From Leucobacter sp. (lineage in GTDB: Bacteria; Actinomycetota; Actinomycetes; Actinomycetales; Microbacteriaceae), in contig JAPSIU010000002.1 of NCBI GenBank assembly GCA_031178565.1, positions 1 to 38,163 on the forward strand: a stretch of 38,163 nt of DNA, written 5' to 3'. The translations under genes were made by a program, and so were the position numbers. The notes beneath the pieces were generated by a model that saw nothing but the letters and a program-made list of their open reading frames with translations, was not told the DNA's origin and ran no database searches. Below are positions 30,730 through 37,875 of this stretch, piece after piece; within the stretch, counting starts at the first letter, position 1; the number at the start of each line of letters is the position of its first letter.

Positions 30730-31719
30730 CTACCTCCCGGTGTTCTCGGTCGCGGGTCCCGAAGCGGCTGCGGCGGGAGCCACCGCGGCCGCGGGATCGA
30801 CGTCCCGCGGTGGCACCTTGCCGCCCCGCCCCCGCAGCGACGGCACGCGCTTCAGGAAACCCCACCGCGGCAGCAGCAGGGCCGCCACGACGAGCACGGC
30901 CGTCACGAGCTTCATGTCGTTGGGGTCGAGCCCGGCCCGCATGGCGAAGAAGATGATGAGGCGGTAGAGCACCGCGCCGAAGATGACGGCGAGGCTCGCG
31001 ACCCAGATGAAGCGCTGGCCCAGGATGGCCTGGCCGAGGATGACCGAGGCGAGGCCGACGAGGATCAGGCCGATGCCCATGCTGATGTCGGCGAATCCCT
31101 GGTACTGCGCGACGAGGGCCCCGCAGAGGCCGACGAAGCCGTTGGAGATCGCGAGCGTGAGGATCGTCGTGCGGTCGGTGCTGACTCCGAAGCTGCGGAT
31201 CATCGGACCGTTGTCGCCGGTCGCCTGGATCGCGAGGCCGAGGTTCGTGGACAGGAACCAGTCGACCGCGAGCTTGAGCACGAGCACGACGACCGCGATG
31301 ATCCCGACGCCGCCCCAGGTGCCGAGCAGCTCGGCCTCCCGCAGCGGCGTGAAGGCCGTCTCGGCGCGCAGCAGCGGGAGGTTCGCGGCGACCGCAGCGC
31401 CGTCCTTCGCGGTGCCCATGATGCGCAGGTTGATGGACCACAGCGCGATCATGGTCAGGATCCCCGCGAGCAGTCCATCGATCCGGCCCTTCGTGTGCAG
31501 AAGGCCGGTCACGATGCCGGCGAGCAGCCCCGCCCCGCCCCCGGCGAGGGTGGCGAGGACGGGGCTCTGTCCGTTGGTGATCAGCGCGGCCGCGACCGCG
31601 GCGCCGGTCGTGAAGCTGCCGTCGACCGTGAGGTCGGGGAAGTTCAGCACCCGGAAGGTGAGGTACACGCCGAGGGCCATCACCCCGTAGATGAGACCGA
31701 GTTCGAGCGCGCCGATCAT
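30730..31719 (-). CDS. ABC importer permease, TrpXYZ/DUF534-type, copy 1
   Basis: A 329-residue permease with about 8-9 hydrophobic segments. It starts MIGALELGLIYGVMALGVYL and contains TFRVLNFPDLTVDGSFTTGA (about 21-40), the family's conserved periplasmic/membrane signature, and the GLLHTKGRIDGLLAGILTMI segment (about 75-94). A SVILGQAILGQRF element (about 222-234) follows. A Pro/Ala-rich cytoplasmic tail with a basic cluster ends the protein. ATG 31719 has GAAGGAA upstream. It is preceded by its receptor gene (32-nt gap) and followed by the ATPase gene (4-nt gap). Compared with copy 2, long tracts are almost identical even at the DNA level (around 31436-31505 and 31609-31685), suggesting recent duplication or gene conversion. 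Confidence 0.92.
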   Translation of the reverse strand: MIGALELGLIYGVMALGVYLTFRVLNFPDLTVDGSFTTGAAVAAALITNGQSPVLATLAGGGAGLLAGIVTGLLHTKGRIDGLLAGILTMIALWSINLRIMGTAKDGAAVAANLPLLRAETAFTPLREAELLGTWGGVGIIAVVVLVLKLAVDWFLSTNLGLAIQATGDNGPMIRSFGVSTDRTTILTLAISNGFVGLCGALVAQYQGFADISMGIGLILVGLASVILGQAILGQRFIWVASLAVIFGAVLYRLIIFFAMRAGLDPNDMKLVTAVLVVAALLLPRWGFLKRVPSLRGRGGKVPPRDVDPAAAVAPAAAASGPATENTGR

Positions 31720-31751
31720 GCGGTTGTCATTCCTTCAGTGGGAGGGATCGA

Positions 31752-32756
31752 TTACTCGACGGTGGTCGCCTGGTCGAGGATCTCCTGCGGGATCTCGACG
31801 CCCATGCGCTCCGCGGCGCCCGGGTTGACCACGTAGGCCAGCTCCTCCGCGAACTGAACGGGGGTCGATGCGGGATCGGCGCCCTCGAGGATCTCGATCG
31901 CCATCTCGCCGGTCTGGCGCCCGAGCTCGGTGTAGTCGATCCCGAGGGTGGCGATCGCGCCGCCCTCGACGGTGCCGGACTCGGCGCCGATGACCGGGAT
32001 CTGCTTCTCCTCCGCGACCTGGATCAGCGACGAGATGCCCGACACGACCATGTTGTCGGTCGGCACGTAGATCGCGTCGACGTCTCCGAGCGCGTCGGCG
32101 GCCTGGGCGATGTCGTTGGCGGTCGTGACGGTCTTGGTCACGATCTCGAGGTCGAGATCCTGCGCGACCTCCTGAGCCGCCTTCACCTGCACCTCGGAGT
32201 TCACCTCGCCCGAGGCGTAGACGATGCCGACCCGCTTCGCGTCGGGCACGATCTCCTTGAGCAGCTCGAACTGGCCGGTGAGCGCCTCGTCGGGAACCGC
32301 ATCGCTCGTGCCGGTGATGTTGCCGCCCGGCGCTTCGTTCGATTCGACGAGCTCGGCCGAGACGGCGTCGGTGACGGCCGTGAACAGCACCGGCTTGTCG
32401 GTGATCGCCTGCGCGGCGGCCTGCGCGGCCGGCGTCGCGACCGTGAGGACCAGATCGACGTCCGAACTCGCGAAGTTCTGCGCGATCGACACGGCGTTCG
32501 CCTGCTCGCCGTTCGCGTTCTGCAGGTCGAACTCCACGGTCTCGCCGTCGACGTAGCCGGCGTCGATGAAGGCCTGCTGGAAGCCCTCGGTCGCGGCGTC
32601 GAGCGCGGGGTGCTGCACGAGCTGGCTGATGCCGATGCTCACCTTCTCGGGCCCCTCGCCGTCCGAGGCGGAGGAGCACGCGCTGAACGTGAGCGCGGCG
32701 ACGGCGGTGAGGCTCGCCGCGGCGAGCGCACGGCGGCGGAACGAGGTCTGTCGCAT
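31752..32756 (-). CDS. ABC substrate-binding lipoprotein (DUF534/TrpX-like), copy 1
   Basis: A 334-residue receptor of the PF04392 (ABC_sub_bind/TrpX-like) family. The signal MRQTSFRRRALAAASLTAVA is followed by ALTFSACSS, with lipobox Cys at about residue 27. The fold is type I: IGISQLVQHPALDAATEGFQ (about 43-62) is the family's hallmark, followed by LVLTVATPAAQAAAQAITDK (about 103-122), VGIVYASGEVNSEVQV (about 170-185), and IYVPTDNMVVSGI (about 223-235). Many members bind aromatic or other amino acids; the ligand here is unknown. I place the start at ATG 32756, with AAGGA upstream; an extended frame to 32984 would run over hairpins and repeats. It begins the copy-1 operon, separated from copy 2 by terminators. 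Confidence 0.92.
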   Translation of the reverse strand: MRQTSFRRRALAAASLTAVAALTFSACSSASDGEGPEKVSIGISQLVQHPALDAATEGFQQAFIDAGYVDGETVEFDLQNANGEQANAVSIAQNFASSDVDLVLTVATPAAQAAAQAITDKPVLFTAVTDAVSAELVESNEAPGGNITGTSDAVPDEALTGQFELLKEIVPDAKRVGIVYASGEVNSEVQVKAAQEVAQDLDLEIVTKTVTTANDIAQAADALGDVDAIYVPTDNMVVSGISSLIQVAEEKQIPVIGAESGTVEGGAIATLGIDYTELGRQTGEMAIEILEGADPASTPVQFAEELAYVVNPGAAERMGVEIPQEILDQATTVE

Positions 32757-32814
32757 GTGTATCGGGTCCTTAGCAGTGTCTACCCGCCGCGGCCAGCGCC
32801 CCGGCGAACTGAGA

Positions 32815-32837
32815 AATCGGCGCGAAAAGCGCCGATT
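32815..32837 (-). terminator. Second hairpin between the two ABC operons
   Basis: AATCGGCGC (32815-32823) and GCGCCGATT (32829-32837) form a perfect 9-bp stem with a 5-nt loop. On the minus strand the loop is TTTTC and the 3' arm continues ATTTC, giving a modest terminator downstream of the stronger hairpin at 33002-33032. Confidence 0.55.
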
Positions 32838-32964
32838 CAAGCATGGTAGACCGCTGCGCCCGAGTTCGCACACACGGGGGCGGCTTCGTGATGGAGCCGT
32901 TGCGTTCCGTGAGGCGTCGGCGGCCTCGGTCTGCGCCGCGACGTTCGGGCAGCCTCCGCCCGCA

Positions 32965-33006
32965 CGACACGCCGCGCCCGACACGCCGCGACCGACACGC
33001 CGCGGG
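32965..33006 (+). repeat. 14-nt tandem repeat, three copies
   Basis: CGACACGCCGCG occurs exactly at 32965-32976, 32979-32990 and 32993-33004, period 14 nt, with only the last two bases of each unit varying. It lies in the interval between the two ABC operons, just beyond the terminator of copy 2. Confidence 0.75.
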
Positions 33007-33032
33007 CGGCCCCGGACCGCGAGGCCGCCCGC
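33002..33032 (-). terminator. Terminator hairpin of the copy-2 ABC operon
   Basis: GCGGGCGGCC (33002-33011) and GGCCGCCCGC (33023-33032) form a perfect 10-bp stem with an 11-nt loop. It starts 8 nt beyond the stop codon of the copy-2 ATPase. Confidence 0.7.
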
Positions 33033-33040
33033 TCGCCGCG

Positions 33041-33832
33041 CTACGCCAGCAGCGCCCGGTCGTCGAAGCTCGCGCCCTTGATCTTCGCGAACTCCGCGAG
33101 CAGCAGGGGCACGGTGAGGCTCTGCTTCTCCTCGGCGGACGCCTGGAACACGATGCGGCCCTCATGCATCATGATCAGCCGGTTGCCGAGCTTCAGCGCC
33201 TGCTCCATGTTGTGCGTCACCATGAGGGTGGTGAGGCCGCCCTGCGCCACGATCCGCTCGGTGAGTTCCGTCACGAGCGCCGCCCGCTGCGGATCGAGCG
33301 CCGCCGTGTGCTCGTCGAGCAGCAGGATCCGCGGCTGCGTGAAGCCCGCCATCAGCAGGGAGAGCGCTTGGCGCTGACCGCCCGAGAGAAGCCCGACCTT
33401 CGCGGTCAGACGGTTCTCGAGACCCAGTTCGAGCGACTTCAGCTCTTCGGTGAAGAGCTCGCGACGAGCCCTCGTGATCCCGAACCCGAGGCCGCGGGTC
33501 TTCCCCCGCTGCAGCGCGAGCGACAGATTCTGCTCGATCGTGAGATCCGGCGCCGTGCCGGCCATCGGGTCCTGGAAGACGCGCCCGACGTAGCGGGCCC
33601 TCCGGTACTCCTTCAGCTTCGACACGGGTGTGCCGTCGATCGAGAGCTCGCCCGAGTCGACCGTGTACCGGCCGGCGACCGCGTTGAGCAGCGTCGACTT
33701 GCCCGCGCCGTTCGATCCGATCACCGTGACGAAGTCGCCCTCGTCGAGCTTCAGGCTCAGGTCGACGAGCGCCTTGCGCTCGTTGATCGTTCCCGCGAAG
33801 AAGGTCTTGGAGATGTGTTCGATGTTCAGCAT
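33041..33832 (-). CDS. ABC importer ATPase, TrpXYZ/DUF534-type system, copy 2
   Basis: A 263-residue ATPase of the same length as copy 1, with the same Walker A (GSNGAGKSTLLNAVAGR), signature (LLSGGQRQALSL) and DEHTAALDPQRAAL Walker B. The main differences are clustered in about residues 55-75, 108-130 and 230-250, so the catalytic core is strictly kept. The ATPase therefore probably performs the same energising role for the copy-2 permease, and subunits might be interchangeable between the systems (inference). It ends the copy-2 operon; a 10-bp terminator stem begins 8 nt later. The start ATG 33832 is 7 nt after the permease stop. Confidence 0.92.
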   Translation of the reverse strand: MLNIEHISKTFFAGTINERKALVDLSLKLDEGDFVTVIGSNGAGKSTLLNAVAGRYTVDSGELSIDGTPVSKLKEYRRARYVGRVFQDPMAGTAPDLTIEQNLSLALQRGKTRGLGFGITRARRELFTEELKSLELGLENRLTAKVGLLSGGQRQALSLLMAGFTQPRILLLDEHTAALDPQRAALVTELTERIVAQGGLTTLMVTHNMEQALKLGNRLIMMHEGRIVFQASAEEKQSLTVPLLLAEFAKIKGASFDDRALLA

Positions 33833-33839
33833 GGTGCGC

Positions 33840-34814
33840 TTACCTCTCTGCCGCGGGGACGGTCACGCCGGTGGTCGCCGAGGCGACGGGATCCGGAGCG
33901 GGATCCGGCTCGGGCGCCCCCGAGCCGGGCGCGCGGTTGCCGCGGTCCCTGAGCGAGGGGATCTTCTTGAGGAACCCCCACCTCGGGAGCAGGAGCGCGA
34001 GGATCACGAGCACCGCCGTGACCGCGCGCATGTCGTTCGGGTTGAGACCGGCCGAGAGGGCGAAGAACACGATGAGCCGGTAGAGCACCGAGCCGAGGAG
34101 CACCGCGAGGCTTGCGGTGAAGAGGCTGCGCTGGCCGAGCACCGCCTGGCCGAGGATCACCGAGGCGAGGCCGACGAGGATCAGGCCGACGCCCATGCTG
34201 ATGTCGGCGAACCCCTGGTACTGCGCGACGAGCGCGCCGGCGAGCGCGACGAGCCCGTTGGACAGCGAGAGGGTCAGGATCTTCGTGCCGTCCGTGTTGA
34301 CGCCGAAGCTGCGGATCATCTGCTCGTTGTTGCCCGTCGCCTGGATCGAGAGGCCGAGATCGGTCGACAGGAACCAGTCGACGATGAACTTCAGCGCGAG
34401 CACGAGCACCGCGAAGACGAGCACCGCGAACCAGGTCTTGCCGATCCAGCCCGCGTCGCGCAGCGGTGTCACGACGGTGTCCTCGCGCAGCAGCGGAACG
34501 TTCGCCTTGTCCATGATGCGCAGGTTGATCGACCACAGCGCGATCATGGTCAGGATCCCCGCGAGCAGCCCGTCGATCCGGCCCTTCGTGTGCAGAAGGC
34601 CGGTGATCGCTCCGGCGACCAGACCGGACGCCCCGCCGGCGATCGTCGCGACGACCGGATTCTGCCCGGCGGTGATGAGGGAGGCCGCGACCGCGGCGCC
34701 GGTCGTGAAGCTGCCGTCGACCGTGAGGTCGGGGAAGTTCAGCACCCGGAAAGTGAGGTAGACGCCGAGGGCCATCACCCCGTAGATGAGACCCAGCTCG
34801 AGAGCTCCGATCAC
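33840..34814 (-). CDS. ABC importer permease, TrpXYZ/DUF534-type, copy 2
   Basis: A 324-residue permease collinear with copy 1: VIGALELGLIYGVMALGVYL, then TFRVLNFPDLTVDGSFTTGA, GRIDGLLAGILTMIALWSIN, and a SVILGQAVLGQRS element. It lacks a short insert that copy 1 has after the INLRIM segment (copy 1 carries about ten extra residues there). The C-terminal tail is Pro/Asp-rich rather than Pro/Ala-rich. The frame is open far upstream to 35960, but that part overlaps the receptor gene. GTG 34814 is chosen because it aligns with the copy-1 ATG and follows GGAG by 8 nt, the GGAG overlapping the end of the receptor gene. Transport role as for copy 1. Confidence 0.9.
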   Translation of the reverse strand: MIGALELGLIYGVMALGVYLTFRVLNFPDLTVDGSFTTGAAVAASLITAGQNPVVATIAGGASGLVAGAITGLLHTKGRIDGLLAGILTMIALWSINLRIMDKANVPLLREDTVVTPLRDAGWIGKTWFAVLVFAVLVLALKFIVDWFLSTDLGLSIQATGNNEQMIRSFGVNTDGTKILTLSLSNGLVALAGALVAQYQGFADISMGVGLILVGLASVILGQAVLGQRSLFTASLAVLLGSVLYRLIVFFALSAGLNPNDMRAVTAVLVILALLLPRWGFLKKIPSLRDRGNRAPGSGAPEPDPAPDPVASATTGVTVPAAER

Positions 34815-34819
34815 GGCGG

Positions 34820-35827
34820 TTACTCCACCGTACGATCGGCGCGCTCGACGAGCGACTCGGGCAGTTCGACGCCCATGCGCTCCGCGGCCGCGGGGTTGAC
34901 GACCAGCTCGAGATCCTTCGAGGTCTCGACGGCCGTCGTCGCCGGATCCTCGCCCTCGAGGATCTTCACGGCCATCTCGCCGGTCTGGTAGCCGAGCTTC
35001 TCGTAGTCGATCCCCAGGGTGGCGATGGCGCCGCCCTCGACGTGCGCGGACTCGGCTCCGACCACCGGGATCCCGCTCTCCTCGGCCACGCCGATCAGCG
35101 CGCCGAGGCCCGAGGCGACGAGGTTGTCGGTCGGGGTGTAGATGGCGTCGACGTCGCCGAGCGACTCCACGGCCTGCTTGATCTCGCCGGCGTTCGTCAC
35201 GGTCGCCTCCACGACCTCGATGCCGTGGCCCTCGGCGGCCTCGTTCGCGAGCTCGACCTGGATCTCGGAGTTCACCTCGCCGGAGCCGTAGACCACCCCG
35301 ATCTTCTTCGCGTCGGGCACGATCTCCGTGATCAGTTCGATCTGGTCGGCGACCGGGTTCATGTCGCTCGTGCCGGTCACGTTGGATCCCGGCTCCTGCA
35401 TCGAGTCGACGAGTTCGGCCGACACGGGATCCGTCACCGCGGTGAAGAGCACGGGGGCGTCGATGATGTTCTGCATCGCGGCCTGCGCCGAGGGCGTGGC
35501 GACCGCGAGCACGAGGCCGACGCCGTCGGACGCGAAGGTCTGCGCGATCGTGGTGGCCGTGGCGACCTCGGCCTGCGCGTTCTTCTCGTCGAACTCGACC
35601 GTCTCGCCCTCGACGTAGCCCGCATCGATGATCGCCTGCTTGAACCCCTCGGTCGCGGCGTCGAGAGCCGGGTGCTGCACGAACTGGCTGACGCCGATCG
35701 TGATCTTCTCGGATCCGGATCCGGCGCCGTCGCCGGAATTCGCCGAGGAGCAGCCGCTCAGGGCGATCGCGGCTGTCGCGGTCAGACCGGCGAGGGCGAG
35801 CGCCCTGCGGTGGGTGGTGACTGCCAT
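34820..35827 (-). CDS. ABC substrate-binding lipoprotein (DUF534/TrpX-like), copy 2
   Basis: A 335-residue receptor related to copy 1. The signal MAVTTHRRALALAGLTATAA is followed by IALSGCSS, with lipobox Cys at about residue 26. The hallmark IGVSQFVQHPALDAATEGFK (about 43-62) and IYTPTDNLVASGLGAL (about 225-240) are present, as is the C-terminal NPAAAERMGVELPESLV. Receptor copies differ more than permeases and ATPases, which would fit different ligands. ATG 35827 follows GAGGAACACC; a GTG four codons upstream (35839) is a weaker choice because it would place the GAGGAA inside the gene. A good promoter lies about 90 nt upstream. The permease start follows within 6 nt of its stop. Confidence 0.92.
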   Translation of the reverse strand: MAVTTHRRALALAGLTATAAIALSGCSSANSGDGAGSGSEKITIGVSQFVQHPALDAATEGFKQAIIDAGYVEGETVEFDEKNAQAEVATATTIAQTFASDGVGLVLAVATPSAQAAMQNIIDAPVLFTAVTDPVSAELVDSMQEPGSNVTGTSDMNPVADQIELITEIVPDAKKIGVVYGSGEVNSEIQVELANEAAEGHGIEVVEATVTNAGEIKQAVESLGDVDAIYTPTDNLVASGLGALIGVAEESGIPVVGAESAHVEGGAIATLGIDYEKLGYQTGEMAVKILEGEDPATTAVETSKDLELVVNPAAAERMGVELPESLVERADRTVE

Positions 35828-35919
35828 GGTGTTCCTCACTTCGTGGGTGACTCGCGCTCGGGCGGGTGCGTCGAGCGGAAGATGACACGGCGTCGGTGGA
35901 CAACGCCGTCCGGTGCCCG

Positions 35920-35949
35920 ATGCTAATCAGGCCGAGGGTTTTGTTACAA
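35920..35949 (-). promoter_or_regulatory. Promoter of the copy-2 ABC operon
   Basis: On the minus strand TTGTAA (35949-35944) and TAGCAT (35925-35920) are separated by 18 nt, about 92 nt before the receptor start. The surrounding DNA is AT-rich for this genome. Confidence 0.5.
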
Positions 35950-36035
35950 GCTGCCCGCAAGAAGCTAGACAGATGTGACAGAAGGGCTATTTATTCAGGG
36001 ATCCTGCTATACATGATGTTCATATCGAGCGAGGA

Positions 36036-37193
36036 TCACACGATGGCGGCGACCAGCTCGGCCGCGGCGGCGAGCACCGCGTCGTTCTCCTCCGGCAGGC
36101 CGACCGTCACGCGCACGCCCTCCCCGGGGAAGCACCGCGCGGAGACGCCGTGGCGCTCGAGCGCCTCGGCGATCCGCCCGCTCTCGTCGCCGGCGGGCAG
36201 CCACACGAAATTCGCCTGCGACGGCACCGGCCCGAGACCGGCCGCCAGCAGCCCGTCGAACAGACGGGATCGCTCGCGCACCAACTCGTCGACGCGCTCG
36301 TCGAGGTCGGCCTCGGCGTCGAGCGACAGCACGGCGGCCTCCTGCGCCAGCCGCGAGACGCCGAACGGCAGGGCGACCTTGCGCAGCACCTCCGCGACGG
36401 TCGGCCGCGCGATGGCGTAGCCGATGCGCAGACCCGCCAGCCCGTAGGCCTTCGAGAAGGTGTGCAGCACCGCCACGTTGGGATAGCGCCGGAAGAATTC
36501 GATGCCGCTCGGCGAACCGGGATCGCGGTCGAAGTGCACGTAGGCCTCGTCGATCACCACGAGCACCCGCTCGGGCACGGCCGCCATGAACTCCTCGAGC
36601 TCGGCCCGGCTCACCACGGTACCCGTCGGATTGTTGGGGTTGCAGACGAAGACGATGCCGGTGCGCTCGGTGACGGCGGCGGCCATCGCGGGCAGATCGT
36701 GCCGCGCGTCGGCGTCGAGCGGCACCTCGACGGGGACCGCGCCGGCCGCCCGGGCGAGGATCGGGTACGCCTCGAAGGACCGCCAGGCGAACACCACCTC
36801 GTCGCCCGGCGCGGTGAGCGCGTGGATCATCTGCGCCGCCACTTCGACCGAACCCGCTCCGAGCACGATGCTCTCGGGCCCGACCTCGAAGCGCGCGGCG
36901 AGCGCGGCCGCGACCTCCGGTGCCGCGATGCTCGGATAGCGGGCGAGCGAGGCGGGGAGCACCTCGGCGAGGCCGCGGGCCACCGACGCGAGCGGCGGAT
37001 AGGGGCTCTCGTTCGACGACAGCTTGAAGCTGCGGCCGCCGGGGCCGAGCGGGGCCGGCTTCCCGGCGCGGTAGGCGGCGATGCGGTCGAGGCCCGGCCG
37101 GAAGCGGTGGGCGGGTGCGGCGGCGGGACCGCCCTCGGGCGCGGACTCGGTTCCGCGCGGATCGCTGGTCGGCTGCTCTGGCTGGACTGTCAT
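36036..37193 (-). CDS. HisC-like aminotransferase (histidinol-phosphate/aromatic)
   Basis: A 385-residue PLP-dependent class I/II aminotransferase of the HisC group. Motifs: FKLSSNESPYPP (about 56-67), FVCNPNNPTGTVV (about 182-194), VIDEAYVHFD (about 213-222), and HTFSKAYGLAGLRIGYAIA (about 244-262) with the PLP Lys at about 248. A C-terminal GEGVRVTVG carries the carboxylate-binding Arg. HisC-type enzymes use histidinol phosphate or aromatic amino acids; no other his genes are nearby, so an aromatic aminotransferase role beside the TrpX-like importers is plausible (inference). A low-complexity Pro/Ala-rich N-terminus precedes the domain. ATG 37193 is chosen because the longer frame to 37262 would cover the promoter at 37234-37262. 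It is divergent from the Lrp-type regulator. Confidence 0.88.
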   Translation of the reverse strand: MTVQPEQPTSDPRGTESAPEGGPAAAPAHRFRPGLDRIAAYRAGKPAPLGPGGRSFKLSSNESPYPPLASVARGLAEVLPASLARYPSIAAPEVAAALAARFEVGPESIVLGAGSVEVAAQMIHALTAPGDEVVFAWRSFEAYPILARAAGAVPVEVPLDADARHDLPAMAAAVTERTGIVFVCNPNNPTGTVVSRAELEEFMAAVPERVLVVIDEAYVHFDRDPGSPSGIEFFRRYPNVAVLHTFSKAYGLAGLRIGYAIARPTVAEVLRKVALPFGVSRLAQEAAVLSLDAEADLDERVDELVRERSRLFDGLLAAGLGPVPSQANFVWLPAGDESGRIAEALERHGVSARCFPGEGVRVTVGLPEENDAVLAAAAELVAAIV

Positions 37194-37233
37194 CTTCGAC
37201 GCTCTCTCGTTCGTGGGCGGTTGCACGAGCGCC

Positions 37234-37262
37234 ACTCTAGGGAGGCCGCACGGACCGGTCAA
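37234..37262 (-). promoter_or_regulatory. Promoter of the HisC-like gene
   Basis: Minus-strand TTGACC (37262-37257) and TAGAGT (37239-37234) with a 17-nt spacer are a near-consensus sigma70-type promoter, about 40 nt before the chosen start codon. Confidence 0.65.
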
Positions 37263-37280
37263 ACGGCATAGCGCAACTCC

Positions 37281-37333
37281 GGCAGTATGCTCATCACGTA
37301 CATCCGAACTACGATGCAGATATACAAACTGCC
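37281..37333. promoter_or_regulatory. Inverted repeat upstream of the Lrp gene
   Basis: GGCAGTAT (37281-37288) is mirrored by ATACAAACTGCC (37322-37333) around an AT-rich core, 18 nt before the Lrp-type start. Lrp/AsnC regulators commonly bind spaced dyads in their own divergent promoter. Candidate only. Confidence 0.3.
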
Positions 37334-37350
37334 TACGTCACGGAGGACGC

Positions 37351-37818
37351 ATGAGCATCGATCAACTCGACGCGCGGCTCATCACGCTGATCAGCGAGGA
37401 GGCCGGGATCTCGGTCGTCGAGTGCGCACGGCGCCTCGGCGTGGCCCGCGCGACGGCGCAGGGACGCCTCGACCGGCTGCGCCGCTCCGGCGTGATCCAC
37501 TCGATGGCGCCCCACATCGACCCCGCCGCGCTCGGCTACCCGATCCGTGCGTTCTGCTCGCTGCTCATCCACCAGTCGGTGGGGCACCAGAAGGTGGCCG
37601 AGGGGCTGGCGAGGATCCCCGAACTGCTCGACCTCCACACCGCGACGGGAGACACCGACATGATCACCTCGGTGGTCGCGCGCTCGACCCAGGATCTGCA
37701 GCGCGTGCTCGACCTCATCTCGCACACCCCGGGCGTGGCACGCGTCTCCTCCCGGCTCGCCCTCGGCACCCACTTCGAGGGGCGCACGCTGCCTCTCGTG
37801 CAGGCGGCGGTGGAGTAG
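37351..37818 (+). CDS. Lrp/AsnC-family regulator
   Basis: A 155-residue feast/famine regulator. The N-terminal helix-turn-helix is LDARLITLISEEAGISVVEC (about 6-25) followed by ARRLGVARATAQGRLDRL. The RAM effector domain starts around residue 60 and includes LLDLHTATGDTDMITSVVAR (about 91-110), whose G-D-x-D turn is the amino-acid binding motif. Lrp proteins sense amino acids and often regulate divergently transcribed transport or aminotransferase genes. This fits the divergent HisC-like gene and the ABC importers beyond it. Start ATG 37351 follows GGAGG with ideal spacing. It converges with a second Lrp-type gene. Confidence 0.92.
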   Translation: MSIDQLDARLITLISEEAGISVVECARRLGVARATAQGRLDRLRRSGVIHSMAPHIDPAALGYPIRAFCSLLIHQSVGHQKVAEGLARIPELLDLHTATGDTDMITSVVARSTQDLQRVLDLISHTPGVARVSSRLALGTHFEGRTLPLVQAAVE

Positions 37819-37875
37819 GGCTCGTCGCCGGATCGCCGAAGCCGGCGAGCGCGCCGGGCGCCGGGATCGCGCGCC

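Larger units (their letters stand above)
29934..35827 (-). repeat. Tandem duplication of a three-gene ABC operon
   Basis: Receptor-permease-ATPase at 32756-29934 and 35827-33041 are collinear paralogues on the same strand. Divergence is lowest in permeases and ATPases and highest in receptors and tails, so ligand specificity may have split after duplication. Confidence 0.85.

Noticed and set aside
32778..32851. GTCTACC/GGTAGAC inverted repeat around the 32815-32837 hairpin
   Set aside because: Arms are only 7 bp and 60 nt apart, and extension needs gaps; not distinguishable from chance.
32757..32984. An N-terminal extension of the copy-1 binding protein up to 32984
   Set aside because: The extension is Arg/Pro-rich, crosses a hairpin and would bury the lipoprotein signal peptide.
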